A stretch of DNA of 64,000 nucleotides, taken from contig JAGQHB010000056.1 of assembly GCA_020432045.1 (NCBI GenBank), positions 60,962 to 124,961 of the forward strand, written 5' to 3'. Every line of letters starts with the position of its first letter. The first letter of the stretch is position 1. Below are positions 53,417-61,949 of this stretch, piece after piece. Position numbers and translations under genes: made by a program. The notes under the pieces are model-generated. The model saw only the letters and a program-made list of their open reading frames with translations, ran no database searches and was not told where the DNA came from. Source of the stretch: Dehalococcoidia bacterium (GTDB lineage: Bacteria; Chloroflexota; Dehalococcoidia; Tepidiformales; Tepidiformaceae).

Positions 53417-53551
53417 CGACCCTCACCCCCGGCCCCTCTCCCTCTGAGGAGGGCGAGGGGTGATGGCGTTATTGGGTTGCGTTGCCCTGGAGGAATTCGG
53501 GCGCCCGTGGGGAGGGGCGGCCTCGACTACGAGGATAGGTCCGGGCTCGTG
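53417..53551. repeat. Diverged copy of the dispersed hairpin repeat
   Basis: Intergenic, 163-nt gap. It opens with CCCTCACCCCCGGCCCCTCTCCC-like sequence and a matching GAGGGCGAGGGG arm, then GTTGCCCTGG and GGGGCGGCCTCGACTACG, the same order of blocks as the 145-bp repeats at 57.4 kb. Similarity is clear but imperfect. Confidence 0.6.
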
Positions 53552-54790
53552 TCAGCGGAGACGGGCTACCGCAGGGAAGCGGGCTACGAAGGCCCCGAGG
53601 ACGACGAACCCAACGGCGACGCTGGCTACGACCGCGATGGCGGGCCCCACCGACTCGGCGAGGAGGCCGAGGACGACCATGCCGAAGGGTAGTGTGCCGA
53701 TAGCCATTCCGAGGGCGCCCATTGCGCGGCCGCGCATCTCCGGTGGGGATGCAGCCATCGTGAGGACACCCTGCATGGTGCCGAAAGCGGAGGCAGCCAT
53801 CCCGGCGAGAATCACGAAAAGGAGGGCCGACGGGTACCAGGGAATGGCAGCGAAACAGACGAGGAAGACCATGCCGGCGAAGGAACCAGCGACGTAGAGG
53901 AGTCCACGGCGTTCGATCTTGAAGGCAGCCCAGAGCAGGGAGCCGAGGAACATGCCGAGACCGTTGCCACTGGCGAGGATGCCAGCGAGGAGGGCGTCTA
54001 CGCCCAGGTCGTCAGCGAAGACGGGGACGAGCGGCATAAACGAGAAGTAGAAGAAGTTCATGACCATGGTGACGGCAAAGATACCGACGAGTGCCTGGCT
54101 GCGCGTGATGACGCGGAGGCCCTCAATAGTGTCTGAGATGACCGAACCTTCGGCTGCGATGCGTTTGGAGGGCACGGATGGGACACCAGACATGAGAAGC
54201 CAACAGACGCCATACATGCTCGCCATGACGAGGAATGCCTGGCCTTCGCCGAGGAAGCGGATGACGGCGCCGCCAAGGACGGCGCCCAGCATCGTGCCGC
54301 CGGACATGCTGACCATTTCAAGGGCGAGGGCATTGCTCGCCCGCTCATCTCCCACAAGGTCGTAGAGGAGGGCACGGCGGCTCGTCCAATCGACGACGCC
54401 GCCGATGCCTACGGCGAGTACAAATGGGTAGAGCATCCAGGCGTCGAGGCGGCCCGAGATGGTGAGGAGACCGAGAAGTGAGGCAAGAGGAAGCAGCACA
54501 ACGAGTTGCCGAAGGACGGTGCGGCGGCGATCAAAGCGGTCAGCAACGGCTCCAGCGAACGGTCCGCCGAAGAACATGGGCGCGAACATCGCGGCGCCGA
54601 TCAGCTGGACGAGGAGCGGGGAGCCGGTGAGGTCATTGACGATGTAGCTGCCGAGGAACGTGGCCATCCAGCGGGTGCTGTTCCAGATCCAGCCCATGAC
54701 CCAGAGGCGTGTGAACCCGGGGACAGCAAAGGCGCCCATGCGGGCGCCGGGGGCACGACCGGCCGTGTCAGCGGGAGCGTTCGTAGCCAA
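53552..54790 (-). CDS. MFS transporter
   Basis: A 412-aa major facilitator with about 12 helices: VPGFTRLWVMGWIWNSTRWMATF, GAVADRFDRRRTVLR (loop motif) and MRGRAMGALGMAIGTLPFG in the second half (MFS_3-type). Likely efflux; substrate unknown. It ends within a dispersed repeat element, and is divergent from the LLM gene (105-nt gap). Confidence 0.87.
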   Translation of the reverse strand: MATNAPADTAGRAPGARMGAFAVPGFTRLWVMGWIWNSTRWMATFLGSYIVNDLTGSPLLVQLIGAAMFAPMFFGGPFAGAVADRFDRRRTVLRQLVVLLPLASLLGLLTISGRLDAWMLYPFVLAVGIGGVVDWTSRRALLYDLVGDERASNALALEMVSMSGGTMLGAVLGGAVIRFLGEGQAFLVMASMYGVCWLLMSGVPSVPSKRIAAEGSVISDTIEGLRVITRSQALVGIFAVTMVMNFFYFSFMPLVPVFADDLGVDALLAGILASGNGLGMFLGSLLWAAFKIERRGLLYVAGSFAGMVFLVCFAAIPWYPSALLFVILAGMAASAFGTMQGVLTMAASPPEMRGRAMGALGMAIGTLPFGMVVLGLLAESVGPAIAVVASVAVGFVVLGAFVARFPAVARLR

Positions 54791-54867
54791 GGGACGTTAG
54801 TGTACGGCTCGACGCGTGGACGATTTTCCACGGGGCGACGGCGGCCCTGGCGACCGGCCCGCCCGGC

Positions 54868-54873
54868 TACGAT
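54868..54873 (+). promoter_or_regulatory. -10 box of LLM gene 54896
   Basis: TACGAT, followed by AAGGAG (54883-54888) before ATG 54896, so this transcript has a short leader with a ribosome binding site. Confidence 0.45.
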
Positions 54874-54895
54874 GAACCGACGAAGGAGAACGAAC

Positions 54896-55747
54896 ATGAA
54901 GATTGGCGTTGTATTTCCACAGACGGAGATCGGGGCGGACCCGGCGGTCATAAGGGATTTCGCACAGGCGGCCGAGGCGCTGGGTTATACGCACCTGCTG
55001 GCTTACGACCATGTACTCGGGGCCGTACACCAGGGCCGGGAGCCACGACTGACAGGTCCGTACACAGAGGAAACCCCGTTCCATGAGCCGTTCGTACTGT
55101 TCGGGTATCTTGCCGGTCTGACGACGACGATCGAACTTGTGACGGGTGTCCTCATCCTGCCGCAGCGGCAGACGGCACTGGTCGCGAAGCAGGCGGCGCA
55201 GGTGGCAGTGCTCTCGGGCGGCCGGCTGCGCCTGGGCGTAGGCGTCGGCTGGAACTATGTCGAATACGACGCGTTGGGCGAAGACTTCCACACACGGGGC
55301 CGGCGCCAGGCGGAACAGATCGAGGTCCTGCGGAAGCTGTGGACTGAGCCGGTGGTCGACTATACGGGCAAGTACCACCGCGTCGACCGGGCGGGCGTCC
55401 TTCCGATGCCGGCGAAGCAGATACCAATCTGGATGGGCGGAGGCAGCGATGCAGCCTATCGGCGGGCGGCGGCGATGGCCGACGGCTTCATCTTCACCTC
55501 CCGTGGCGGATCGACCGAGTCAGCGCTGAAGCTCCGCGAGATGGTCGCAGCAGCCGGGAGGGAGCAGAGTTCATTCGGAATCGAGGGGATCGTGCCCTAC
55601 CAGTCCGGGCCGGATTCCTGGGGTGCGCAGGTGGAGTCCTGGAGGGCAGTGGGCGCGACACACCTCTCGGTGGTCGCGATGAATGCCGGACTCGATCCGA
55701 AGGGGCATATCGCAATGCTGGAGACGTACCGAAAAGCGATCGGGTAG
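54896..55747 (+). CDS. LLM class F420-dependent oxidoreductase
   Basis: A 283-aa luciferase-like monooxygenase fold: [59 protein letters not shown] and [18 protein letters not shown]. The family binds F420 or FMN. F420 is the usual assignment for this subgroup, but there are no F420-synthesis genes in the window. Start ATG 54896 has AAGGAG upstream. Substrate unknown. leuB follows from its own promoter. Confidence 0.87.
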   Translation: MKIGVVFPQTEIGADPAVIRDFAQAAEALGYTHLLAYDHVLGAVHQGREPRLTGPYTEETPFHEPFVLFGYLAGLTTTIELVTGVLILPQRQTALVAKQAAQVAVLSGGRLRLGVGVGWNYVEYDALGEDFHTRGRRQAEQIEVLRKLWTEPVVDYTGKYHRVDRAGVLPMPAKQIPIWMGGGSDAAYRRAAAMADGFIFTSRGGSTESALKLREMVAAAGREQSSFGIEGIVPYQSGPDSWGAQVESWRAVGATHLSVVAMNAGLDPKGHIAMLETYRKAIG

Positions 55748-55788
55748 CTGAACTGGCCGGGAGCCTTTCACGTTTGGGCGCGCGTGCG

Positions 55789-55794
55789 TACGCT
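55789..55794 (+). promoter_or_regulatory. -10 box of leuB (leaderless)
   Basis: TACGCT, exactly 6 nt before ATG 55801. A TTTCAC at 55766 is 17 nt upstream and may be a -35. It supports ATG 55801 over 55774. Confidence 0.5.
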
Positions 55795-55800
55795 CGCCAC

Positions 55801-56889
55801 ATGGCAAGCTATCGTATCCTGCTTACTCCCGGCGACGGCATCGGACCCGAGGTCATCGCTGAATCGCTCAAGGTGCTCGAAGTTGTACAGAAACGCTTCA
55901 AGCACGAGTTCCAGTTCGACGAAGAACAGGTCGGCGGCGCGGGAATCGACGCCCACGGCGTGGCGCTTCGCCCGGAAACGGTCGAGAAGGCGAAGAAGGC
56001 CGCCGCAGTCTTGTTTGGAGCCGTTGGCGGCCCGAAGTGGGACAACCCGCAGGCAATCGCGCGTCCGGAAGATGCAATCCTCGGGCTGCGGAAACAGCTC
56101 GGACTGTTCGCCAACCTGCGGCCGGTGCGGATCCACCCTCTGTTGGCAGCAGATAGCACGCTCAAGCCGGAGGTGCTAGAAGGCACTGATATGGTCGTCA
56201 TCCGCGAACTGACTGGCGGCCTGTACTTCGGCAAGCCGCAGAAGCGCTGGGAGACGGCGCGTGGCAGGCAAGCGGTCGACACGCTGAAGTACAGCGAGCA
56301 GGAGATCGACCGGATCCTGCGGGTAGGCTTCAACCTTGCTCGACAGCGGCGGAAGAAGCTGACAAGCGTGGATAAGGCGAACGTGCTGCGGACCGGCCAG
56401 TTGTGGCGTGAGATCGCCACGGAAGTCGGCAAGGAGTACCCGGATGTCGCGCTCGAACACCAGCTTGTTGATAGCTGTGCGATGAGGCTGATCCGGGAGC
56501 CATCGAGCTTCGACGTGATCGTGACGGAGAACATGTTCGGCGACATCCTGACGGACGAAGCAGCGATGCTGTCGGGCTCGATGGGGATGATGCCGAGTGC
56601 AAGTCTCGGGAAGCGGGACCGCAAGGGCCTGGGCATCGGACTCTATGAACCGATCCACGGCACGGCCCCTGACATCGCCGGGCAGAAGAAAGCGAACCCG
56701 CTGGCGATGATCCTGAGCGCAGCAATGATGTTGCGGCTTTCAATGGGCCTCGAAAAGGAGGCTGCTGCGATCGAAAAGGCGGTCGACGACGTAATCGCCG
56801 AGGGATACAGGACCCCGGACATCGCCGGCACGGGCAGCAAGACGGTCAACACAATTGAGATGGGCGACCTGGTCGCCGGGAAGCTATAA
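55801..56889 (+). CDS. leuB: 3-isopropylmalate dehydrogenase
   Basis: A 362-aa NAD-dependent decarboxylating dehydrogenase of leucine synthesis. [37 protein letters not shown], catalytic [19 protein letters not shown] and the Asp-rich [14 protein letters not shown] then [13 protein letters not shown] are all typical of LeuB. No leuA/C/D in the window. Leaderless start at ATG 55801; a DinB-like gene follows at 33 nt. Confidence 0.95.
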   Translation: MASYRILLTPGDGIGPEVIAESLKVLEVVQKRFKHEFQFDEEQVGGAGIDAHGVALRPETVEKAKKAAAVLFGAVGGPKWDNPQAIARPEDAILGLRKQLGLFANLRPVRIHPLLAADSTLKPEVLEGTDMVVIRELTGGLYFGKPQKRWETARGRQAVDTLKYSEQEIDRILRVGFNLARQRRKKLTSVDKANVLRTGQLWREIATEVGKEYPDVALEHQLVDSCAMRLIREPSSFDVIVTENMFGDILTDEAAMLSGSMGMMPSASLGKRDRKGLGIGLYEPIHGTAPDIAGQKKANPLAMILSAAMMLRLSMGLEKEAAAIEKAVDDVIAEGYRTPDIAGTGSKTVNTIEMGDLVAGKL

Positions 56890-56922
56890 CCGCGAGGGGC
56901 AGGCGCGACGGAGGAAAGGGAC

Positions 56923-57390
56923 GTGGCCCATCCACTCGAACGTGTGTGCCGGTGGAACCGGTGGGCGAATCGCCAGGTGCTGGAGACGTTGCGAGAGAGT
57001 GAGGGCGAGCCATCAAAGGCACTGGCGGCGTACCAGCACGTGCTGGAGACGGAGCTCGTCTGGCTCCGGCGGTTCAACGATGACCCTCGTCCGATGATCC
57101 CGCTGTGGGGTGAGGTATCGCTCGCGCAGGTGGAGGCCTGGACGGCGGAGGCGGCAGCGCTACTCGCGGGCCGGACGGCGAAGCTCGGCGACGGTGGAGG
57201 AGCGGAGGAGTTCCGCTACCGGAATTCAAAGGGCAACGAGTTTGTGGACGTTGTCGAGGACTCGTTGATGCACATGCTGTTGCATTCGAGCCAGTACCGG
57301 GGGGAGGCGGCCGGATTCCTGAACGCAGCGGGACACCGGGCGCCTGACCTGGACCTGATGTTCTGGGCGCGGCGGGGAGAGCCGGAGTAA
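56923..57390 (+). CDS. DinB family protein
   Basis: A 155-aa four-helix bundle: PLERVCRWNRWANRQVLETL, AYQHVLETELVWLRRF, and the late EDSLMHMLLHSSQYRGEAAGFLNAAG with the metal-binding His residues (HVLETE, HMLLHSSQYRG). DinB/YfiT proteins are often metal-dependent thiol transferases (bacillithiol/mycothiol). Start GTG 56923 has GGAGGAAAGG 3-10 nt upstream. Confidence 0.85.
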   Translation: MAHPLERVCRWNRWANRQVLETLRESEGEPSKALAAYQHVLETELVWLRRFNDDPRPMIPLWGEVSLAQVEAWTAEAAALLAGRTAKLGDGGGAEEFRYRNSKGNEFVDVVEDSLMHMLLHSSQYRGEAAGFLNAAGHRAPDLDLMFWARRGEPE

Positions 57391-57397
57391 AGGGCGG

Positions 57398-57728
57398 TTC
57401 CCTGCCCTCTCCCACTGGCGCAGGAGAGGGTTCTGCACTTGTTGTGTTGTCCTGGGGTTGGCTCAGAGGCCCGCAGCCAGGGGCGGCCGCGACTACGGGC
57501 GAGGTGGCGGCTGACCGGGCATTCAGCGGGCTTTGGCGCCCTCACCCTGCCCTCTCCCACTGGCGCGGGAGAGGGTCCTGCGTTGGTTGTGTTGCCCTGG
57601 GGTTGGCTCAGAGGCCCGCGGCCAGGGGCGGCCGCGACTACGGGCGAAGCGACGGTGAACCGGGCATTCGGCAGGCTTTGGCGCCCTCACCCTGCCCTCT
57701 CCCACTGGCGCGGGAGAGGGTTCTGCCG
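57398..57728. repeat. 145-bp tandem repeat with hairpins (2.2 copies)
   Basis: The 357-nt gap between the DinB and citrate synthase genes is filled by a direct repeat of period exactly 145 nt: the hairpin CCCTCTCCC...GGGAGAGGG starts at 57405, 57550 and 57695. Copies 1 and 2 are about 90 percent identical; the third is only the hairpin. Each unit also has GTTGGCTCAGAGGCCCGC and GGGGCGGCCGCGACTACGG blocks. No coding potential seen; looks like a REP/MITE-type intergenic element. Confidence 0.8.
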
Positions 57729-57747
57729 ACAGGGAGTGGGCGACTCG

Positions 57748-58878
57748 CTAACGAGCGGCGATGTCCACGTACTCGCGGTTCTCTTCGCCCTGGTAGAGGG
57801 CGTTGGGGCGGACGAGGCGGTTGTCGGCGTACTGCTCGAGGAGGTGGGCAGTCCAGCCACCGATGCGCGCCATGGCGAAGATGGGCGTGTAGAGGTCGGC
57901 GGGGATGCCGAGCATCTTGTAGACGGATGCCGAAAAGAAGTCGACGTTCGGGTACAGCGGCTTACCGGCGAGCTTGCGGCCAAGGTAGTCGCGCAGCTTG
58001 AGGGAGAGGTCGAAGTACCAACGGTCTGGCGAACCTTCAGCGACCTGGTGGCCGAGGCGTTCGAGGATGATGGCGCGGGGATCGGTGGTCTTGTAGACGC
58101 GATGGCCGATGCCCATGACGCGCTCGCCGCGAGCGAGGAGTGCTTCGACATAGGTCGGGATGTTGCGTTCTTCTTTGATGGCCTCGACGGTGTGGTAGAC
58201 AGCCTCGTTCGCACCACCGTGAAGTGGGCCTTTGAGTGTTCCGACGGCGGAGGCGATGGCGGAATACATGTCGCTCATCGTCGAACCGGTAACCATGGCC
58301 GAGAACGTAGAGGCGTTCATCTCATGTTCGACGTGGAGGATGAGGGCAACGTCGAACACCCGGCGATGGAGATCAGAGGGCATTTCGCCGGTGAGCATGT
58401 AGAGGAAGTTGGAGGCGTGGTTGAGGTCGTCGCGCGGTTCGATTGGTTCGAGGCCGCTGCGGAGGCGATGGTAGGTGGCGATCCAGGTAGACATCTTCGC
58501 GGTAATGCGCTCGGCGGTCAGGCGAAGGGTCGGGAGGGTGAGGTCGCTGGAGGCCGGGTCGAGGGCGCCGGCGAGTTCGACCGCAATCTCAAGGGTCCGC
58601 ATGGGGCGGACGTGTGGCCACATTTCGCGGAGCAGGTTGAGGACGATGGGATCCATCCGGCGCATCGACTTGAGGCGAGCGTCGAGTTCAGCGTATTCCG
58701 TGGCGGTCGGGAGGCGGTTGTTCCAGAGGAGGAAGCAGACCTCTTCAAAGGTCGAGTTCTCAGCGAGGTCGAAGATGTCGTAGCCAGCGTAGACAAGCTC
58801 CCCTTTTTGGCCATCGATTCGGCAGAGCTTTGTGGCGGTGACGTTAATGCCTTCAAGGCCGCGGGCAATTTCGGACAA
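57748..58878 (-). CDS. gltA: Citrate synthase
   Basis: A 376-aa type I citrate synthase: GLEGINVTATKLCRIDG (substrate loop), ELVYAGYDIFDLAE, catalytic His in GPLHGGANEAVY, GIGHRVYKTTDPRA and VDFFSASVYKMLGIP. Short, type I-like length, as in Gram-positive and archaeal enzymes. Start TTG 58878 (MSEIARGLEG) with GGGGAG upstream and a TATACA -10. Divergent from the HAD gene (154 nt). Confidence 0.95.
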   Translation of the reverse strand: MSEIARGLEGINVTATKLCRIDGQKGELVYAGYDIFDLAENSTFEEVCFLLWNNRLPTATEYAELDARLKSMRRMDPIVLNLLREMWPHVRPMRTLEIAVELAGALDPASSDLTLPTLRLTAERITAKMSTWIATYHRLRSGLEPIEPRDDLNHASNFLYMLTGEMPSDLHRRVFDVALILHVEHEMNASTFSAMVTGSTMSDMYSAIASAVGTLKGPLHGGANEAVYHTVEAIKEERNIPTYVEALLARGERVMGIGHRVYKTTDPRAIILERLGHQVAEGSPDRWYFDLSLKLRDYLGRKLAGKPLYPNVDFFSASVYKMLGIPADLYTPIFAMARIGGWTAHLLEQYADNRLVRPNALYQGEENREYVDIAAR

Positions 58879-58896
58879 CGTTTACTCCCCATGGAC

Positions 58897-58902
58897 TGTA
58901 TA
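58897..58902 (-). promoter_or_regulatory. -10 box of citrate synthase gene
   Basis: TATACA on the minus strand, about 18 nt before TTG 58878, with GGGGAG between it and the start. Confidence 0.4.
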
Positions 58903-59020
58903 CAACGGATTCTACGGATCGGCGAAGGGGCTGTGTTATCGGTGTTTGTCGATTGGTCGGGCCGAGGGCATCAGCGCAGGCTATGGGTTGCCGCATACGC
59001 CATTGAACATCAGATCGCAG

Positions 59021-59026
59021 TACGCT
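59021..59026 (+). promoter_or_regulatory. -10 box of HAD gene (leaderless)
   Basis: TACGCT, exactly 6 nt before ATG 59033. Confidence 0.5.
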
Positions 59027-59032
59027 TAGTAC

Positions 59033-59743
59033 ATGCCGCACGCCGTTTTCCTGGACATGGACGATACGCTGCTCGATAGCTCGGGAGGGGCCGAGGAATC
59101 GTGGAAGCTCGCCTGCTCGACCTTTGCACCGCATCTCGGCATCGAGCCGGAACAGCTGCGGCTGGCCATACGCAAGGCAGCCCAGGAGTTCTGGAGAGAC
59201 GAGGCAGTTTCCGGGCACTGGCGCGTGAAGCTGAAGGAGTCGCGGGTGATGTTCGTTGAGAATGCGCTGCGCGAAGAAAAGCTGAACGTTGACCTCGCAA
59301 AGCCGCTGGCAACGCTGTACGACGAGCAGGTGACAGCACGCTACCGGTTGTTCGACGACGCGATCGAGACGCTGGAATGGCTGCGGTCTACCGGCAAACG
59401 TCTTGGGCTGCTGACGAACGGGCCGCAGGACATGCAGCGCGAGAAGATCGCGCGCTTCGAGCTTGAGCAGTACTTCGACTTCATCGTGATCGAGGGCGAA
59501 TTCGGGCGCGGGAAGCCGGAACGGGCGGTCTTTGAGCACGCGCTTTCGCGCACCGCCCTCATGGCAGCAGACGCGTGGCACGTCGGGGACAACCTGTACG
59601 CAGATATCGGCGGCGCGCAGAGCGTGGGAATCCACGCGGTCTGGATCCACCGAGACCGGTTGGAAATGAAGAACGACGGGCACGCGGTGCCCGACCGGGT
59701 TATCGGCCATCTTGCGGAGCTCCGGGACGCGCTCAGCGAGTAA
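59033..59743 (+). CDS. HAD family hydrolase
   Basis: A 236-aa haloacid dehalogenase-superfamily phosphatase: motif I AVFLDMDDTLLD (nucleophile Asp8), LGLLTNGPQD (motif II), GRGKPERAVFEHAL (motif III Lys) and VGDNLYADIGGAQSVGI (motif IV). The cap and length resemble PGP/YjjG-like phosphatases that clean up pyrimidine or glycolytic by-products; substrate not assignable. A terminator hairpin follows. Leaderless start. Confidence 0.88.
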   Translation: MPHAVFLDMDDTLLDSSGGAEESWKLACSTFAPHLGIEPEQLRLAIRKAAQEFWRDEAVSGHWRVKLKESRVMFVENALREEKLNVDLAKPLATLYDEQVTARYRLFDDAIETLEWLRSTGKRLGLLTNGPQDMQREKIARFELEQYFDFIVIEGEFGRGKPERAVFEHALSRTALMAADAWHVGDNLYADIGGAQSVGIHAVWIHRDRLEMKNDGHAVPDRVIGHLAELRDALSE

Positions 59744-59749
59744 TGAAAG

Positions 59750-59769
59750 GCCCCGCTCGATGGCGGGGC
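59750..59769. terminator. Terminator hairpin between HAD and lyase genes
   Basis: GCCCCGC (59750-59756), 6-nt loop, GCGGGGC (59763-59769), 6 nt after the HAD stop and 20 nt before the convergent lyase stop. It lacks a strong U run, so it could serve both strands weakly. Confidence 0.5.
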
Positions 59770-59789
59770 GTTGAGGGGACCGACACGGG

Positions 59790-60776
59790 TCAGGCGAAGA
59801 ACGTCTGGACCGTGCGTGGTGCGAGCGCGAGGCCCATGACCTTCGCCCGCTGAAGCTGCTCCCAGTAATAGCGGTACGTGGCGCGGTCGTGAAGGTTGCC
59901 TTCGTACTGAATTGGGCCCCAATCGGCATCGTAGGCGCGGAGCATAATAGCCTCGGCTTCGGCGACCTCGGGTGCGGCGGGCGCCATTGCGCGGACGATC
60001 GGCTCAATCTGCATCGGATAGATAGACCACTGGCGGAGGAACCCGAACTCTTCGCGAGCACGGCGTGCATCGTTGTGGATAAAATCGATGTCCTTGAGTT
60101 CGAGCGTGACGTTATGTGCAGGCACGACGCCGTTTGCGAGTGCTGCTGCGACGGTTTCTGCCTTGGCGCGGCGGAGGAGGGCATGGTCGAATTGCCAGGG
60201 CGACTTCATCGCCGAAGAGGGGATGGCGCCATGGTGGTCGCTGACGAAATCCATGAGGCCGAAGTCAAGCACTTCGACGTTCGGTAGCGCAGCGAGATCC
60301 CAGACAACGCGCAGGGCGGCCTGGGTTTCCATGAGGACGTGGATCGGGATCTCGCGCTTGATTCCCGCCTTTGCGGTGGTGTTGCGGATGGTGTCGATGA
60401 CTTCGGCGCAGGCGGCGACACTCATGCTCTTGGGAATGGTGATATAGCGGACCCGCTCCCCCGCGCCCCGGACGACGATCTCGACGTCCTGGCGCCAGTG
60501 GGGATTTGCCGGGTCGTGGATACGCACACCAGCCTGGTTGTATTTGTTGAGGTCGCTGTTCTGCATGCGGACGACCATTTCCGCGTGCTCTTTTTCGGCA
60601 CCGGTGGGGGCACCATCTTCGCAGTCCATGGTGATGTCGAAGACGGCGTTCATCTTCTCCTGGAGGGAGAAGGCCTTGGAGATACGGTCTTCCGTGCCGG
60701 CGAAGTGCTCGGCGGCGGGGATGATCGGCGGGGATTTCTCACCGGCGGTGAGGACTTCAGACGGGTGCTTGGGCAT
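59790..60776 (-). CDS. HpcH/HpaI aldolase family CoA ester lyase
   Basis: A 328-aa TIM-barrel lyase of the malyl-CoA/citramalyl-CoA lyase family. FDITMDCEDGAPTGAEKEHAEM carries the acidic metal-binding patch, with VMETQAALRVVWDLAALPNVEVLDFGLMDF and SPWQFDHALLRRAK later. Such enzymes cleave malyl-CoA or related esters to acetyl-CoA/glyoxylate; the exact CoA ester cannot be read. Length agrees with the family. Near the citrate synthase gene but not co-transcribed. Confidence 0.83.
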   Translation of the reverse strand: MPKHPSEVLTAGEKSPPIIPAAEHFAGTEDRISKAFSLQEKMNAVFDITMDCEDGAPTGAEKEHAEMVVRMQNSDLNKYNQAGVRIHDPANPHWRQDVEIVVRGAGERVRYITIPKSMSVAACAEVIDTIRNTTAKAGIKREIPIHVLMETQAALRVVWDLAALPNVEVLDFGLMDFVSDHHGAIPSSAMKSPWQFDHALLRRAKAETVAAALANGVVPAHNVTLELKDIDFIHNDARRAREEFGFLRQWSIYPMQIEPIVRAMAPAAPEVAEAEAIMLRAYDADWGPIQYEGNLHDRATYRYYWEQLQRAKVMGLALAPRTVQTFFA

Positions 60777-60980
60777 GTTCGGGACCGTGCCTTCCGTGGT
60801 GTCATCCGGCCAGAAAAGCTGGCGTGTGTGTGCGCGACAGTATGCGCCAAGGGAAGGAAGTGGTCACCGCTGAACAGGACGATGCGAGCCCGGGAACGGC
60901 AGAAATCCGGATTCATGGATGCAGGAGGACGGCGTGACACTCACGATGGCGGAGGCCCGGTACGAGCAGTTCGTGGTGTG
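60777..60980. other. 204-nt gap between the lyase and nitroreductase genes
   Basis: No gene, RNA or clear repeat seen. It must contain the promoter for the lyase gene, whose start lies at 60776 on the minus strand. Confidence 0.3.
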
Positions 60981-61610
60981 TCAGCGAGGCGCGGGGTTGC
61001 CCCAGGTGTCCCAGCTGGTGAGTTCCGCAGATGGGCGGCGGTTTGTGGGGCCGAAGTTGCCGCGTGGATAGCCAAGTGGGATGCAGAAGTGGAAGTCGAT
61101 GTCTTCCGGGATCGCGAACATGGCCTTGAAGCGATCCATGACCTGGGGGTGGAGGGTTGTGGGGACGGAACCGATGCCAAGGGCACGGGCGGCGAGCATG
61201 AGGTTCTGCGCACAGGTGATGACGGAGTTCGCAGGCCCGCCTTTCGTGGCGAGGACGAACACGATGCAAGGCGCGGCGCCGATCTCGTTGGCGAGGCGCA
61301 TTGCTGACTGTGAGACGGCGCGATCCGCGGGGATGTCCTCGGGCTTCGTCCATCCTTCGAAGTCGCGGCGCTTGGCCCACCAGGCTTCGTGGTAGAGGGC
61401 GCCGAATTCGGCGATCTTCGCAGGGTCAGTGACGACGAGGAAGCGGGCGAACTGGCCGTTGCCACCACTGGGGGCTTTGACCGCCGCTTCGAGGATGAGG
61501 CGGATGTCCTCGACGGGGATGGGGTCGGGCTTGAGCCTGCGGATGGCGCGCTGGGTAAAGATGGCTTCGCCGAGGGGCATCGCGAGGCGGGAAGGATCCG
61601 GTCCGGGCAT
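60981..61610 (-). CDS. Nitroreductase family protein
   Basis: A 209-aa FMN-dependent nitroreductase: AIFTQRAIRRLKPDPIPVEDIRLILEAAVKAPSGGNGQFARFLVV with the FMN-binding Arg/Asn pattern, SVITCAQNLMLAARALGIGSVP, and a C-terminal LGYPRGNFGPTNRR. Family members reduce nitroaromatics, enones or quinones using NAD(P)H. The YCII-like gene lies 4 nt upstream. Confidence 0.87.
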   Translation of the reverse strand: MPGPDPSRLAMPLGEAIFTQRAIRRLKPDPIPVEDIRLILEAAVKAPSGGNGQFARFLVVTDPAKIAEFGALYHEAWWAKRRDFEGWTKPEDIPADRAVSQSAMRLANEIGAAPCIVFVLATKGGPANSVITCAQNLMLAARALGIGSVPTTLHPQVMDRFKAMFAIPEDIDFHFCIPLGYPRGNFGPTNRRPSAELTSWDTWGNPAPR

Positions 61611-61614
61611 GGGA

Positions 61615-61890
61615 TCAGGCTCCGATCACGAGGTTCCAGGGATCGACCCGCCAGGACGCGACGAGGCCATTGAGGACATACGGGTCGGAGCGGACGAAGT
61701 CGTCGACGATAGTGCGGTCTTCGGTCTTGAAGACGATGACGGCGTGGTCAACCGGGTCGCCGGCAGCACCCGCATGGGTGACGATGCCGCGCTTGTGCAG
61801 GTCGCTAAGGCTTGAGAGATGCCCGGCGCGATGGGGCTCGCGCCGCGTCAGGATGTCGGAGACGTATTCGTAGCGAAGGAGGTAGTGCAT
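61615..61890 (-). CDS. YCII-related domain protein
   Basis: A 91-aa YCII-like ferredoxin-fold protein: MHYLLRYEYVSDILTRREPHRAGHL, and VIVFKTEDRTIVDDFVRSDPYVLNGLV with the His/Asp pair expected in this family (HAVIV, RSDPY). Often linked with oxygenases or dehalogenases. Upstream of the nitroreductase by 4 nt, so co-transcribed. Confidence 0.8.
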   Translation of the reverse strand: MHYLLRYEYVSDILTRREPHRAGHLSSLSDLHKRGIVTHAGAAGDPVDHAVIVFKTEDRTIVDDFVRSDPYVLNGLVASWRVDPWNLVIGA

Positions 61891-61949
61891 GCAGGTTCAT
61901 CCGTGGCCGCGAGCGGCCGATGGTCGCTGCCGCCCGCGTATCAACTGGC

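Noticed and set aside
53552..54895. N-terminal extension of the LLM gene back to 54506
   Set aside because: The extra 130 residues are antisense to the MFS gene; the LLM N-terminus starts at MKIGVVFPQ with its own ribosome binding site.
57398..57728. CRISPR array
   Set aside because: Only two full units of 145 nt with conserved (not variable) spacers and no cas genes.
57439..59079. A 546-aa plus-strand ORF spanning the tandem repeat and antisense to citrate synthase
   Set aside because: It combines repeat DNA and the complement of a certain gene; length is a product of high GC.
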